DNA from: Proteinivorax tanatarense
Lineage (GTDB): Bacteria > Bacillota > Proteinivoracia > Proteinivoracales > Proteinivoracaceae
Reading direction: 5' to 3'
Assembly: GCF_040267685.1 (NCBI RefSeq)
Contig: NZ_CP158367.1
Span: forward strand, 248,001 to 312,000
DNA: 64,000 nt
The notes beneath the pieces are model-generated. The model made no database searches and had not been told where the DNA came from. It saw only the letters and a list, made by a program, of their open reading frames with translations. Below, in pieces: positions 46,587 through 56,278 of the stretch; position 1 is the stretch's first letter; each line of letters starts with the position of its first letter. Made by a program: the position numbers and the translations under genes.

Positions 46587-47262
46587 GGTAATTCATTGCC
46601 TGCGGACATCGCAACTCAAATGGTTCCCATTTCTAACTTCACACTTCCCACTACTCAAACGGTAATTCATTGCCTGCGGACATCGCAACTCAAATGGTTC
46701 CCATTTCTAACTTCACACTTCCCACTACTCAAACGGTAATTCATTGCCTGCGGACATCGCAACTCAAATGGTTCCCATTTCTAACTTCACACTTCCCACT
46801 ACTCAAACGGTAATTCATTGCCTGCGGACATCGCAACTCAAATGGTTCCCATTTCTAACTTCACACTTCCCACTACTCAAACGGTAATTCATTGCCTGCG
46901 GACATCGCAACTCAAATGGTTCCCATTTCTAACTTCACACTTCCCACTACTCAAACGGTAATTCATTGCCTGCGGACATCGCAACTCAAATGGTTCCCAT
47001 TTCTAACTTCACACTTCCCACTACTCAAACGGTAATTCATTGCCTGCGGACATCGCAACTCAAATGGTTCCCATTTCTAACTTCACACTTCCCACTACTC
47101 AAACGGTAATTCATTGCCTGCGGACATCGCAACTCAAATGGTTCCCATTTCTAACTTCACACTTCCCACTACTCAAACGGTAATTCATTGCCTGCGGACA
47201 TCGCAACTCAAATGGTTCCCACTTCTAACTTCACACTTTCCACTACTCAAACGGCAATTCAT
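46587..47262. repeat. Nine tandem copies of a 74-bp unit
   Basis: Units begin at 46587, 46661, 46735, 46809, 46883, 46957, 47031, 47105 and 47179, and a partial tenth begins at 47253. The spacing is exactly 74 bp and the copies are almost identical. Each unit contains GGTAATTCATTGCCTGCGG (half of the first palindrome) followed by a conserved segment ending ACTTCCCACTACTCAAAC. There are no variable spacers, so it is a minisatellite and not a CRISPR array. Confidence 0.97.
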
Positions 47263-48480
47263 TGCCTGCGAACATAAGCGACCCAATTGAGCTATAAAGC
47301 AGTAAATAACACTCCCATACTAATCCATCCACAGATATTACCCAAATTAATCATGTCATTCTGAGCGCAGCCGAAGTAAAATAAACAGCTCAAATACTGT
47401 TAAACACATTCATTAAATGTAACAAAAATCCATAAAAGGGGTAAAAAAGTCACCATCCCCATTTGCACATTACCTAGGAGAATATTGAAATATCAAAAGC
47501 CTGACCCCGCTCAAATCGACCCCATCTACATCACCCACCGTAGCAGGTAATTCATTGCCTGCGGACATCGCAACTCAAATGGTTCCCATTTCTTATTATT
47601 GACTGCTTCTGTTGTTCATTTACTTGTTCACTATAATGAGCTTTTATTTGTTCTTCTGTCATCTTCACTTCGTAAGTAAATATTGCATTTTGTATATCCT
47701 TTGTTTGCGCAAGTAGAGTTGAAGAAGGCAATAAAAAAACGATCAAAAATATAAAATTTAATAATTTTTTCATAAAAAATTCCTCCCTTTTAAAAATTAA
47801 ATACCTTTTCTAATCTTACAATATCATAATTTTTAGAATAGTAAACCTGATTATAATCGGGGTCTGTAAAGGGGTTATTTATAAGTTGATAGAAGGGAAC
47901 TCGTTCCCTGATTGTAACTAAAACACCAAAACCAAAAAAGAAACCTCAAACAAAGATAAAACAAAAAAAGCCACCAACAACCGTAGCAGGTAATTCATTG
48001 CCTGCGGAAATCGAAACCCAAATGGTTCCCACTTCCCACTACTCAAACGGTAATTCATTGCTGCGGACATAAACAACTAAACGTGGTACCAATGTTGTCT
48101 GAGCGCCAGGCGAAGAATCTTATCATTTAAGTCCAAACACCTTGTAGCCTCAAAAACGTAGAGGGGAATTCATTCCCCGGAGTAAAATAAACAGCTCAAA
48201 TACTGTTAAACACATTCATTAAATGTAACAAAAATCCATAAAAGGGGTAAAAAAGTCACCATCCCCATTTGCACATTACCTAGGAGAATATTGAAATATC
48301 AAAAGCCTGACCCCACTTAAATCGACCCCATCTACATCACCCACCGTAGCAGGTAATTCATTGCCTGCGAACATAAGCGACCCAATTGAGCTATAAAGCA
48401 GTAAATAACACCCCCATACTAATCCATCCACAGATATTACCCAAATTAATCATGTCATTCTGAGCGCAGCCGAAGAATCT
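47263..48480. repeat. Mosaic of direct segmental duplications
   Basis: Three blocks occur twice. 47262-47375 recurs at about 48365-48477 (ACATAAGCGACCCAATTGAG). 47376-47565 recurs at about 48180-48370 (AAACAGCTCAAATACTGTTA). 47596-48006 is a copy of 46200-46610, covering part of the secreted-protein gene and its upstream DNA. Most joints lie at palindrome copies (47540-47564, 47983-48006, 48345-48370). A full second palindrome is at 48157-48180. The block starting at 47376 has more diverged copies near 55250 and 60320. Confidence 0.88.
47552..47773 (-). pseudogene. Truncated duplicate of the secreted-protein gene
   Basis: The first 60 or so residues (signal peptide, then TKDIQNAIFTYEVKMTEEQ) match the gene at 45882-46367, with a small insertion, VNEQQ. 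At about 47596 the reading frame runs into the 74-bp repeat sequence and ends in a repeat-derived tail, NGNHLSCDVRRQ. The C-terminal 100 residues are missing. The ribosome site and upstream DNA are preserved, so a short secreted peptide could still be made. Confidence 0.85.
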
Positions 48481-48704
48481 TTGGTTTCAGGTTAAAATTG
48501 CAATATTGCAGCCTGCCTCTAAGTGCTGCCTTATATAAAAAATTGTAAAAAAACAGCACTTTTATTAATTATCAAATATTCCTGACATATATATTAAACA
48601 GTAAAAGAGTTTACTGTAAATTTCAATTTTAAATACCAGATCGCATAAAAAATAGTTAAAATTTAAGAAAAAGTATTTACAAAATAAAAGAATAACTAAT
48701 CGAC

Positions 48705-48718
48705 ACTGTTATAACAGT
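48705..48718. promoter_or_regulatory. Palindromic operator candidate upstream of the peptide ABC operon
   Basis: ACTGTTATAACAGT is a perfect 14-bp dyad about 250 bp before the binding-protein gene, in AT-rich DNA. The TATAAC core could overlap a -10 box. Confidence 0.4.
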
Positions 48719-48964
48719 TAAAAGCGAAAGAGAATAATCACAAAAATGCAATTTTTTTAATAAATTTTAAATACATAGAAGGTTTACTCATCTATGTATC
48801 GAAGGGAGTATTAACGGAAGTTGTATTAAAGAAAAGATATAGAAAAAGAAAATTAGATTTAAAGTATGTATAGTTCATAGGATAGTTAGGTTAACAATTT
48901 TCCAAAATACTTTAATTGGTTTTGGAAATAAAATAATAAATAATATTTACAAGGAGGATTTTGA

Positions 48965-50620
48965 ATGTGTAAAAAGGTAGGTATTCTTTTTTTAGCTACG
49001 GTTGTTACTTTATCACTGGGGCTAGGAGGATGCTCAGAACCTGCAGAAAATGGTGAGGCAGCAAGGGAAAACAACGTTTTGACAAGAGGTATATGGACTT
49101 CCCCACCAGGAATACTGCATCCAGGTCTTTACACAGATGCATATGATGCAATGGCTATAGACCTAATTTACAATGGAATGTTAAGTTATGATCCATTTGC
49201 AGAAGAGTATGTTCCAGATTTGGCGGAAGAATTTGATATTTCGGACGATGAACTTACAATGACTTTTACTTTAAGAGAGGATCTATATTGGCATGATGGA
49301 GAACCAGTAACAACAGAAGATGTTCAATTTACATTTGAGTTCATTGCTGATCCGGACTATACAGGGGTAAGATACTCAAATGTTCAGATAATAGAGGGGA
49401 TGCCAGATTATAAAGAAGGAGAAGCAGATGAAATTACAGGGATTAATGTAATTGATGACAGAAATATTGAAATAACTCTAAGTGAAACCTACGCTCCCGC
49501 GTTAAGTGATGTAGGTGCAAGACAGATCATTCCTAAGCATATATGGGGAGATGTTGATATTGCTACAGCGGAAGAGCAAAACGATATACTTCAAAATCCA
49601 GTAGGAACAGGACCATTTAAGATGGATGAGTTTGCGAGGGATCAACATATAAGATTGGTTAAATTTGAAGACTATCATAAGGGTGAGCCCAAATTAGATG
49701 GAATTACTCTAAATGTTACAAACCAAGAGACTGCCCAAGCACAACTAGCTGCTGGCGAACTTGATTTTATGGATGTTTCAGAAATGTCAGAGGATACAGT
49801 AGCTTTTTTCGAAGAAAATGGAAAGGAAATAGACACAGTCATGAGTGATGGTTATCAACATATGGCTATAAACACTAGAGAAGAAGCATTTGCTGATAAA
49901 AGAGTCCGTCAGGGAATAGCGTATGCTCTAGATCGTCAAAGCTTTGTAGATGATGTTTTGGACGGTTACGGACAGGTTTCTAACGTACCCTTACCTTCTT
50001 TTAGTGAGTATATGCCTCCAGCGGACAGCATAAATCAGTATGAGCGTGACCTTGATAAAGCTATAGAATTATTCGAAGAAGCTGGATGGGAATATAATGA
50101 AGATGAGGAAACTATGTATATAGATGGTGAACCAGCCCAATTTACACTTATTTATCCATCTGGGAATGTTCCAAGAGAAAGATCGGCTACTGTATGGCAG
50201 CAAGATTTAGCAGAAGTAGGAATTGAAATAGAGTTAGAAATGATGGATTTTGATACGATGTTCTCTAACCACCTAGACGTGCACGACTTTGATATGGCTT
50301 TAACTGGTTGGTCACTTACTCCTGATCCAGATGCTAGAGGTATATGGCACTCAGAGCAAGACTTTGAAGGAGGATTTAACTTTCCAGGTTTTGTAAATGA
50401 CAGAAATGATGAATTGCTAGAGGAAGGCACACGCCATATGTTGCCAGAAGACAGGGTGCCGATTTACGAAGAATGGGGACAATTAATGAACGAACACTTG
50501 CCTTCAATTTTCCTATATAGCATGGAAGAGGGAAGAGCATATACACCTGACTTTAAGGGACATAACTTCCACTCCTTTACGGATTATCACGATGTTCACA
50601 AGTGGTATTTAGAAGAATAA
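48965..50620 (+). CDS. Peptide/oligopeptide ABC transporter substrate-binding lipoprotein
   Basis: This 551-residue SBP family 5 protein has a lipoprotein signal, LFLATVVTLSLGLGGC, with lipidated Cys at about residue 23. Family features include YNGMLSYDP, LREDLYWHDGEPVTTEDVQFTFE near residue 105, NPVGTGPFKMDEF, and the C-terminal EWGQLMNEHLPSIFLY. The mature protein is notably acidic. It captures peptides outside the membrane and delivers them to the permease encoded downstream. AGGAGG precedes the start. A strong hairpin follows and may hold this message at a higher level than the rest. Confidence 0.93.
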   Translation: MCKKVGILFLATVVTLSLGLGGCSEPAENGEAARENNVLTRGIWTSPPGILHPGLYTDAYDAMAIDLIYNGMLSYDPFAEEYVPDLAEEFDISDDELTMTFTLREDLYWHDGEPVTTEDVQFTFEFIADPDYTGVRYSNVQIIEGMPDYKEGEADEITGINVIDDRNIEITLSETYAPALSDVGARQIIPKHIWGDVDIATAEEQNDILQNPVGTGPFKMDEFARDQHIRLVKFEDYHKGEPKLDGITLNVTNQETAQAQLAAGELDFMDVSEMSEDTVAFFEENGKEIDTVMSDGYQHMAINTREEAFADKRVRQGIAYALDRQSFVDDVLDGYGQVSNVPLPSFSEYMPPADSINQYERDLDKAIELFEEAGWEYNEDEETMYIDGEPAQFTLIYPSGNVPRERSATVWQQDLAEVGIEIELEMMDFDTMFSNHLDVHDFDMALTGWSLTPDPDARGIWHSEQDFEGGFNFPGFVNDRNDELLEEGTRHMLPEDRVPIYEEWGQLMNEHLPSIFLYSMEEGRAYTPDFKGHNFHSFTDYHDVHKWYLEE

Positions 50621-50638
50621 AAATTTTATAACACCAAA

Positions 50639-50685
50639 AAAGTTAATTAATAGCTTATTTTTATAATAGGCTATTAATTAACTTT
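50639..50685 (+). promoter_or_regulatory. Intercistronic hairpin between binding-protein and permease genes
   Basis: The 16-bp perfect stem AAAGTTAATTAATAGC with GCTATTAATTAACTTT lacks a clean T-run after it. It probably acts as an mRNA stabiliser or partial terminator that favours the binding protein. Confidence 0.6.
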
Positions 50686-50732
50686 AAGATACCAAAGTTC
50701 AAGAAGTAATAAACAAGGGAGGGAAAGAATAG

Positions 50733-51692
50733 TTGAAAAAATATCTTATAAGAAGATTACTAATTCTCATACCAGTGTTGTTGGGAGTTTCTATTATAGT
50801 TTTTGCTTTAGTGGAAGCGATGCCTGGTAACCCATACTCCGATCAAATAGATCCAACAGTTCCACAGGAAGAATATCAAGAAAGATTAGAGCGGATGGGT
50901 TATTATGACCCGTTACCAGTTAGATATGCAAGATGGTTAGGTCGTTCACTAACTTTAGATTTTGGATATTCAACAAATTATGGTGCTCCTGTTACAGAAG
51001 TGATTGCAGGCAGGCTTCCTAATACCATTCTTTTAGGTGGGCTAGCCTTAGTTTTTACAATAGTTGTGGCAGTGCCATTGGGAGTTATTTCAGCAACTAA
51101 TCAGTATTCTATTCTAGATTATGCTGTAACTGTCTTTGCTTTTATAGGGTTATCAATTCCAGCTTTTTTCTTCGGGCTTTTAATGATTAAATTTTTATCA
51201 TTTGAACTGGGTTTATTTCCAATTTCGGGAACGGGACTAGATGCTGACTATACCGGCATTAGAATGTTACTCCACAGAATTCACCACTTGATATTACCTA
51301 CTATTGTTTTAGGGTTACTTAGTACTGCGTCTGTAATGAGATATACACGGTCAAGCATGCTTGAAGTTATTCAACAAGATTATATTCGTACAGCAAGGGC
51401 AAAAGGTCTTAATGAAAAGATTGTTATCTATAAACATGCTCTAAAAAATGCAATGATACCAGTTGTAACAGTGGTTGCGTTGATGCTACCCACCTTAGTC
51501 TCGGGAGCTGTACTGACTGAAACTATTTTTTCATGGCCGGGAGTTGGAACATTAATGATAGATGCCATCAATAATAGGGATTATCCTCTTCTTATGGGGA
51601 TTACAATGATGCTATCAACTGTTATAGTATTTGCAAACTTATTAGCAGATATACTATACGCTGTAATAGACCCTAGAATAAAGTATGATTAA
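50733..51692 (+). CDS. Peptide ABC transporter permease, OppB/DppB type
   Basis: This 319-residue permease has six transmembrane helices. MKKYLIRRLLILIPVLLGVSIIVFAL at the N-terminus and the EAA loop, with DYIRTARAKGLNEKIVIYKHALKNAMIPV, are typical of the B subunit. The start is TTG after GGGAGGG, with about 9-bp spacing. It pairs with the OppC-type gene 24 bp downstream. Confidence 0.93.
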   Translation: MKKYLIRRLLILIPVLLGVSIIVFALVEAMPGNPYSDQIDPTVPQEEYQERLERMGYYDPLPVRYARWLGRSLTLDFGYSTNYGAPVTEVIAGRLPNTILLGGLALVFTIVVAVPLGVISATNQYSILDYAVTVFAFIGLSIPAFFFGLLMIKFLSFELGLFPISGTGLDADYTGIRMLLHRIHHLILPTIVLGLLSTASVMRYTRSSMLEVIQQDYIRTARAKGLNEKIVIYKHALKNAMIPVVTVVALMLPTLVSGAVLTETIFSWPGVGTLMIDAINNRDYPLLMGITMMLSTVIVFANLLADILYAVIDPRIKYD

Positions 51693-51716
51693 TCTCAAAA
51701 TAAGGGAGGGGAAAAA

Positions 51717-52619
51717 GTGGAAAAAGTAACTAGTAAAAACTTAAATAAAAAGCCTATGAATGAACCAAAAGGTCTATCTCCTTGGAAGATTGCTAAGGAT
51801 AGATTTTTTCAAAATAAGCTTGCGGTAATTGGTCTTGTTGTGTTGACTATTTTAATATTTTCTGCAATTTTTGCTCCTGTGTTGACGCCCCATGATAGGG
51901 ATTGGCAGGATAGAGCAAGAATAAACGATGGTCCAGATGGTGTAAATTGGTTAGGTTTTGACGATGTTGGTAGAGACATATATACTCGCTTAATATACGG
52001 TGGTAGAGTGTCACTGAGTGTAGGTATTATAGCCACTCTAATAGCTACAACAATTGGAGTGACACTAGGATCCATAGCCGGTTATTTTGGAGGATTAGCT
52101 GATGGCATAATAATGAGGCTAGTTGATACAATAATGTGTTTCCCCTTTTTCGTTATTGCTGTAGTACTTTCGGCAACTCTTGGAGCCACAGTTTTCAATA
52201 CCATACTTATAATAGCTGCCGTACGCTGGACTCAAATAGCCAGAGTGGTTAGGGCTGAAATACTGTCTTTAAAGGAAAGGGAATTTGTTGAGGCTGCAAG
52301 AGCTTTAGGGTTAGAAAAATATGAAATTATTGTAAGACACCTAATTCCTAACGTAATGGCTCCTATAATTGTGTACTCCACTTTAAGCATAGCTACAGCT
52401 ATTTTACTGGAAGCGGGTCTCAGCTTCTTAGGATTAGGTGTTTCTCAACCCACTCCTAGTTGGGGGAATATGTTGGAGTCAGCTCAAAGCTTAATAGCTT
52501 TAGATAACCGTCCGTGGCAATGGATGCCAGCAGGATTCATGGTGTTTATTACAGTACTTTCAATTAACTTTGTAGGCGATGGATTAAGAGATGCACTAGA
52601 TCCAAAGTTAAAGCAGTAG
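51717..52619 (+). CDS. Peptide ABC transporter permease, OppC/DppC type
   Basis: This 300-residue permease has an N-terminal cytoplasmic tail and one TM helix (about 34-55). APVLTPHDRDWQD and the folded loop WLGFDDVGRDIYTRLIYGGR, characteristic of OppC, follow. The EAA loop reads EFVEAARALGLEKYEIIVRHLIPNVMAPI. GTG start after GGAGGGG. It forms the heterodimeric channel with the OppB-type subunit. Confidence 0.93.
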   Translation: MEKVTSKNLNKKPMNEPKGLSPWKIAKDRFFQNKLAVIGLVVLTILIFSAIFAPVLTPHDRDWQDRARINDGPDGVNWLGFDDVGRDIYTRLIYGGRVSLSVGIIATLIATTIGVTLGSIAGYFGGLADGIIMRLVDTIMCFPFFVIAVVLSATLGATVFNTILIIAAVRWTQIARVVRAEILSLKEREFVEAARALGLEKYEIIVRHLIPNVMAPIIVYSTLSIATAILLEAGLSFLGLGVSQPTPSWGNMLESAQSLIALDNRPWQWMPAGFMVFITVLSINFVGDGLRDALDPKLKQ

Positions 52620-52630
52620 GAGGTGTAAGG

Positions 52631-53608
52631 GTGTCAGATACATTGTTAAAAATTAAAGGATTAAAAACAAGCTTTCAAACATCGGAAGGTAAGGTCGTTG
52701 CTGTTAACGATGTTGACCTTACTATTAAAAAAGGAAAAGTGTTAGGAGTTGTTGGAGAATCTGGTTGTGGCAAGAGTGTAACTTCACTTTCCATAATGAG
52801 GTTGCTTCCACCAAATGGAAATTTAGATAAAGGTTTAATGGATTTTGGGGGCAAAGATTTGCTGCAATTAAGTGAGGGTGAGATGAGGAAAATAAGGGGC
52901 AACGACATTTCCATGATATTTCAAGAGCCTATGACTGCCTTAAACCCTGTTTTTACTGTAGGAAACCAAATGAAAGAAAGCCTTATGTTACACAAAAAAA
53001 TGTCTGACAAAGAAAGCCAAAAAAGAGCAATTGAGCTTATTGACCTTGTAGGTATACCACGACCGGAAAAGGTGATTAAAGAATATCCTCATCAGTTAAG
53101 CGGAGGTATGCGTCAAAGAGTTATGATAGCAATGGCTCTCAGTTGTGATCCTAAGTTTTTAATTGCAGATGAACCAACCACAGCTCTAGATGTTACTATC
53201 CAGGCTCAAGTATTAGAGCTTATGAAAAAGCTTCAGAAAGAATATGGAACATCGATCATGTTTATAACTCATGATTTAGGAGTTATAGCAGAAATGGCTG
53301 ATGATGTGGTTGTGATGTACGCTGGGAAAGTAGTGGAAGAAACCGATATAATTAGTTTATTTGAAAACGCAAAACACCCATATACCACAGGGTTATTAAA
53401 ATCTAGACCTGATATGGTTGGCGAAGATGAAGAATTACAATGTATAACTGGAATGGTCCCTAGTCTTAAGAATATGCCCAAAGGTTGCTCCTTTAATCCT
53501 AGATGTGATAAAAGTATGGATATTTGTAAAGAAAAAATGCCGGAATTAATAGAAGTGACTCCAGGCCATAAAGCAAGATGCTGGCTCTATAGCGAAGGGG
53601 GACTATAA
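52631..53608 (+). CDS. Peptide ABC transporter ATP-binding protein, OppD/DppD type
   Basis: The protein has 325 residues, with Walker A GESGCGKS near residue 39, Q-loop FQEPMTALNPVF, signature LSGGMRQR and Walker B LIADEPTTALDVT. The C-terminal extension contains CSFNPRCDKSMDICKE. Such cysteines bind a 4Fe-4S cluster in Dpp-type ATPases. GTG start after AGGAGG. It works with the OppF-type ATPase encoded directly behind it. Confidence 0.93.
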   Translation: MSDTLLKIKGLKTSFQTSEGKVVAVNDVDLTIKKGKVLGVVGESGCGKSVTSLSIMRLLPPNGNLDKGLMDFGGKDLLQLSEGEMRKIRGNDISMIFQEPMTALNPVFTVGNQMKESLMLHKKMSDKESQKRAIELIDLVGIPRPEKVIKEYPHQLSGGMRQRVMIAMALSCDPKFLIADEPTTALDVTIQAQVLELMKKLQKEYGTSIMFITHDLGVIAEMADDVVVMYAGKVVEETDIISLFENAKHPYTTGLLKSRPDMVGEDEELQCITGMVPSLKNMPKGCSFNPRCDKSMDICKEKMPELIEVTPGHKARCWLYSEGGL

Positions 53609-53612
53609 AGAC

Positions 53613-54617
53613 ATGGCAGAAAATTTATTAGAAATAAAAGATCTAAAAAAATACTTTCCAATTAAAGAGGGAGTGCTATCAAGGACAGTTGGTTATGTTA
53701 AAGCGGTGGATGGTATATCTTTTAACATTAAAAAAGGAGAGATAGTTGGATTAGTCGGAGAATCGGGGTGTGGTAAATCAACAGCTGGTCGTACAATACT
53801 CAACTTACTTGAGCCAACTGCTGGCGTTGTAAAGTTTGAGGGAGAAACTATTTTTGACGTTGAAAATAAGGTTAAAGTTAAAAAAGCTAAAATGCAGAAA
53901 CTTAGACGAGATATGCAAATTATTTTTCAGGATCCATATGCTTCGTTAGATCCTAGGATGAATGTGGGAATGATAGTATCTGAAGGGATTAGAAAACATA
54001 AACTAGTGAAATCTAAAAGAGAAGCTATGGAAAAAGCTCAAGACCTGTTAGAATTGTGTGGACTTGAGGGAAGTAACATTCAAAAATATCCCCATGAGTT
54101 TAGTGGTGGGCAACGACAAAGAATAGGTATAGCTAGAGCTTTGGCTTTGGAACCGAAATTTATTGTTGCTGATGAACCTATAGCAGCGCTAGACGTTTCC
54201 ATTCAAGCTCAGGTTTTAAGATTAATGCAAGATTTAAAGGAAAGGTTTGGGCTAACTTATTTATTTGTTTCCCATGATTTGAGTGTTGTACAATATTTTT
54301 GTACAAAAGTAATGGTGATGTACCTAGGTAGTTTTGTTGAAACAGGTCCAACAAAGAAAATATTTAAAGACCCCTTACATCCGTACACAAAATCTTTGTT
54401 GTCAGCAGTACCAAAATCAGATCCGAGAAGTAAAAGAAAAAGAATAGTGCTAAAAGGAGACGTTCCTAGTCCAGCTAATCCACCAACTGGTTGTAAGTTT
54501 CACACCAGATGTGAATATGCTGAAAACATCTGTAAAGAAGAACAACCTATACTTAGAGAAATGGAATCGGATCATTTTGTTAGTTGCCATCTTGTAGAAA
54601 AGATAAATAAAATTTAA
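53613..54617 (+). CDS. Peptide ABC transporter ATP-binding protein, OppF/DppF type
   Basis: The protein has 334 residues. The YFPIKEGVLSRTVGYVKAVDGISF opening is typical of OppF. Walker A GESGCGKST, signature FSGGQRQR and Walker B IVADEPIAALDVS follow. The C-terminal CKFHTRCEYAENICKEE supplies the cysteines of a probable Fe-S site. It starts four bases after the previous stop. Confidence 0.93.
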   Translation: MAENLLEIKDLKKYFPIKEGVLSRTVGYVKAVDGISFNIKKGEIVGLVGESGCGKSTAGRTILNLLEPTAGVVKFEGETIFDVENKVKVKKAKMQKLRRDMQIIFQDPYASLDPRMNVGMIVSEGIRKHKLVKSKREAMEKAQDLLELCGLEGSNIQKYPHEFSGGQRQRIGIARALALEPKFIVADEPIAALDVSIQAQVLRLMQDLKERFGLTYLFVSHDLSVVQYFCTKVMVMYLGSFVETGPTKKIFKDPLHPYTKSLLSAVPKSDPRSKRKRIVLKGDVPSPANPPTGCKFHTRCEYAENICKEEQPILREMESDHFVSCHLVEKINKI

Positions 54618-54634
54618 ATGAGTGGTGTCTTTAA

Positions 54635-54841
54635 ATGTATATTAACCATAATATAAATAAAAAAAATCAAGATGCTAAAAAGGAAAAGGAAGAGGAAAAG
54701 GACAAAAGCAGAATAGGATTCAAAGATTTTATTGCTTTATTTATAGCAATGAATCAAGTGATTTTTCCTATCGTGATAACAAGACTTTTAGGCTTTGTTA
54801 TAGTGGGCTATATCTTTATCTGGCTTATGAGATTGGTATAA
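54635..54841 (+). CDS. Small single-pass membrane protein
   Basis: The protein has 68 residues. A very charged N-terminal region (NKKNQDAKKEKEEEKDKS) is followed by two closely spaced hydrophobic stretches (residues 31-66). It sits 17 bp after the OppF-type gene and just before the operon terminator, so it is probably co-transcribed. The ribosome site is weak (GAGTGG). It may be an accessory or stabilising subunit of the transporter. No family was recognised. Confidence 0.5.
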   Translation: MYINHNINKKNQDAKKEKEEEKDKSRIGFKDFIALFIAMNQVIFPIVITRLLGFVIVGYIFIWLMRLV

Positions 54842-54866
54842 ATAAAGCTTGATCTTCAATTACCCC

Positions 54867-54905
54867 AAAAAAGAGCTGCCTCAATTCTGAGTCAGCTCTT
54901 TTTGT
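54867..54905 (+). terminator. Terminator of the peptide ABC operon
   Basis: AAAAGAGCTGCCTCA and TGAGTCAGCTCTTTTT pair with one mismatch around an ATTC loop. Confidence 0.9.
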
Positions 54906-55106
54906 ATGTCATTAACACAACAACAAACCAATCCTTGTATGCGATGAAAGTGGGATTACCCAAACAACCAATGTGGGACAAAACGAGCAAACCATGGAAA
55001 AAATACGAAGAGCCAAATTAAACCCAAATTCACCCCAAATTTTAACAACCAAAACCAAAAAGAAACCTCAAAGAAAGATAAAACAACAAAAATGCCTATC
55101 ATCTAA

Positions 55107-55723
55107 CGTAGCAGGTAATTCATTGCCTGCGGACATAAACAACTAAACGAGCTACCAATGTTATCTGCGTGCCAGGCGAAGAATCTTATCATTTAAGTCC
55201 AAATACCTTGTAACCTCAAAACGTAGAGGGGAATTCATTCCCCAGAGCAAAATAAAACAGCACAAATACTGTTAATACCATTCAACAAATGTAACAAAAA
55301 TCCCTAAAAAGGGTAAAAAATTCACCGTCCACATTTGCACATTACCTAAAGAGAATATTGAAATATTAAAAGACTGACCCCAATGTTTTGAGAACCATGG
55401 CGAATCTGCCCCTACTGAACAGTCCTATCTACATCATCCAACGTAGCAGGTAATTCATTGCCTGCGGTCATCGCAACCCAAATGATTCCCATTTCTAACT
55501 TCCCACTACACAAACGGTAATTCATTGCCTGGGGACACAAACAATCAAACGTGGTACTAATGTTATCTGAGCGCCAGGCGAAGAAACTTATCATTTAAGC
55601 CCAAGCACCTTGTAGCTTCAAAACGTAGAGGGGAATTCATTCCCTGGAATCAATTTATAAAACAATCACACCCATTTCAGCCCCATCCCTCACAGAGGTA
55701 GGGATTGACCAACGTGTCAACCT
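55107..55723. repeat. Cluster of composite GTAG-palindrome modules
   Basis: Module one runs from the first palindrome (55107-55131), through a CTG..GCCAGGCGAAGAATCT segment, to the second palindrome (55222-55244). A diverged copy of the 47376 block follows to about 55383. Module two runs from 55442 to 55646 and includes an extra half palindrome at 55513 and the CTGAGCGCCAGGCGAAGAA segment. A third-type hairpin, GTAG then GGATTGAC and GTCAACCT, is at 55697-55723. No gene is supported between 54842 and 55905. Confidence 0.88.
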
Positions 55724-55812
55724 AGCACTAATTAGCTGTAAGATTACTGGTTTGTTCCAAGCATAAAATATAATCTAACACAAACTTTAATAAAATAATG
55801 TACCACTTTTAT

Positions 55813-55881
55813 TTGACAAACCAAAATCGAGATGATATTATAATAGTGCACTAGGGGCATAGCGCACTATTATAATATCAT
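55813..55881 (+). promoter_or_regulatory. Promoter with an 18-bp inverted-repeat operator for the GntR-ABC operon
   Basis: TTGACA (55813-55818) and TATTAT (55836-55841) are 17 bp apart. Perfect 18-bp arms (55832-55849 and 55864-55881; core GATATTATAATAGTGC) with a 14-bp centre cover the -10 box and start site. This is the expected binding site for the GntR-family repressor encoded 25 bp downstream, implying autoregulation. Confidence 0.85.
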
Positions 55882-55905
55882 TAGAGGCGATTTGGAGGTG
55901 AAAAA

Positions 55906-56277
55906 TTGAACTTCGATAATTCCAAGCCAATTTACTTACAGATTATAGACTATATAAAAATACAGATTATAAAAGGGGAGCTAAAAACAGGCGATAAAAT
56001 CTTATCGCAGCGAGAATTAGCTCAAAAACTAAAAGTAAATCCCAACACTGTGCAGCGAGCTTATAGAGAGATGGAAAGTAATAATCTTACAGAGACGCTT
56101 AGGGGGCAGGGAACGTTTATAGTTCATAATGAACACCTAGTAGAACAGCTTAAAGAAGAGATGGCTGAAAAAATATTAAACAGATTTTTTAAGGAGGTAA
56201 AATCTTTAGGATATAAAGATGAAGAAATTTTAGATTTGGTTAAACAAAATCAAAGCAAAAATGGGAGGATATTTTAA
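55906..56277 (+). CDS. GntR-family repressor, YtrA subfamily
   Basis: The protein has 123 residues. An N-terminal winged helix (KPIYLQIIDYIKIQIIKGEL, then LSQRELAQKLKVNPNTVQRAYREME) is followed by a short helical dimerisation tail, the YtrA layout without a large ligand domain. TTG start after TTGGAGGTG. It heads an operon with an ABC ATPase and permease, and probably represses it through the palindrome upstream. In YtrA systems wall-active antibiotics induce expression. The inducer here is unknown. Confidence 0.92.
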   Translation: MNFDNSKPIYLQIIDYIKIQIIKGELKTGDKILSQRELAQKLKVNPNTVQRAYREMESNNLTETLRGQGTFIVHNEHLVEQLKEEMAEKILNRFFKEVKSLGYKDEEILDLVKQNQSKNGRIF

Positions 56278-56278
56278 A

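Noticed and set aside
46587-47262. CRISPR array
   Set aside because: The 74-bp units are nearly identical throughout, with no short repeat separated by unique spacers, and there are no cas genes nearby.
47552-47773. Independent functional small secreted-protein gene
   Set aside because: Its 3' end is repeat sequence and it duplicates the first third of the intact gene at 45.9 kb.
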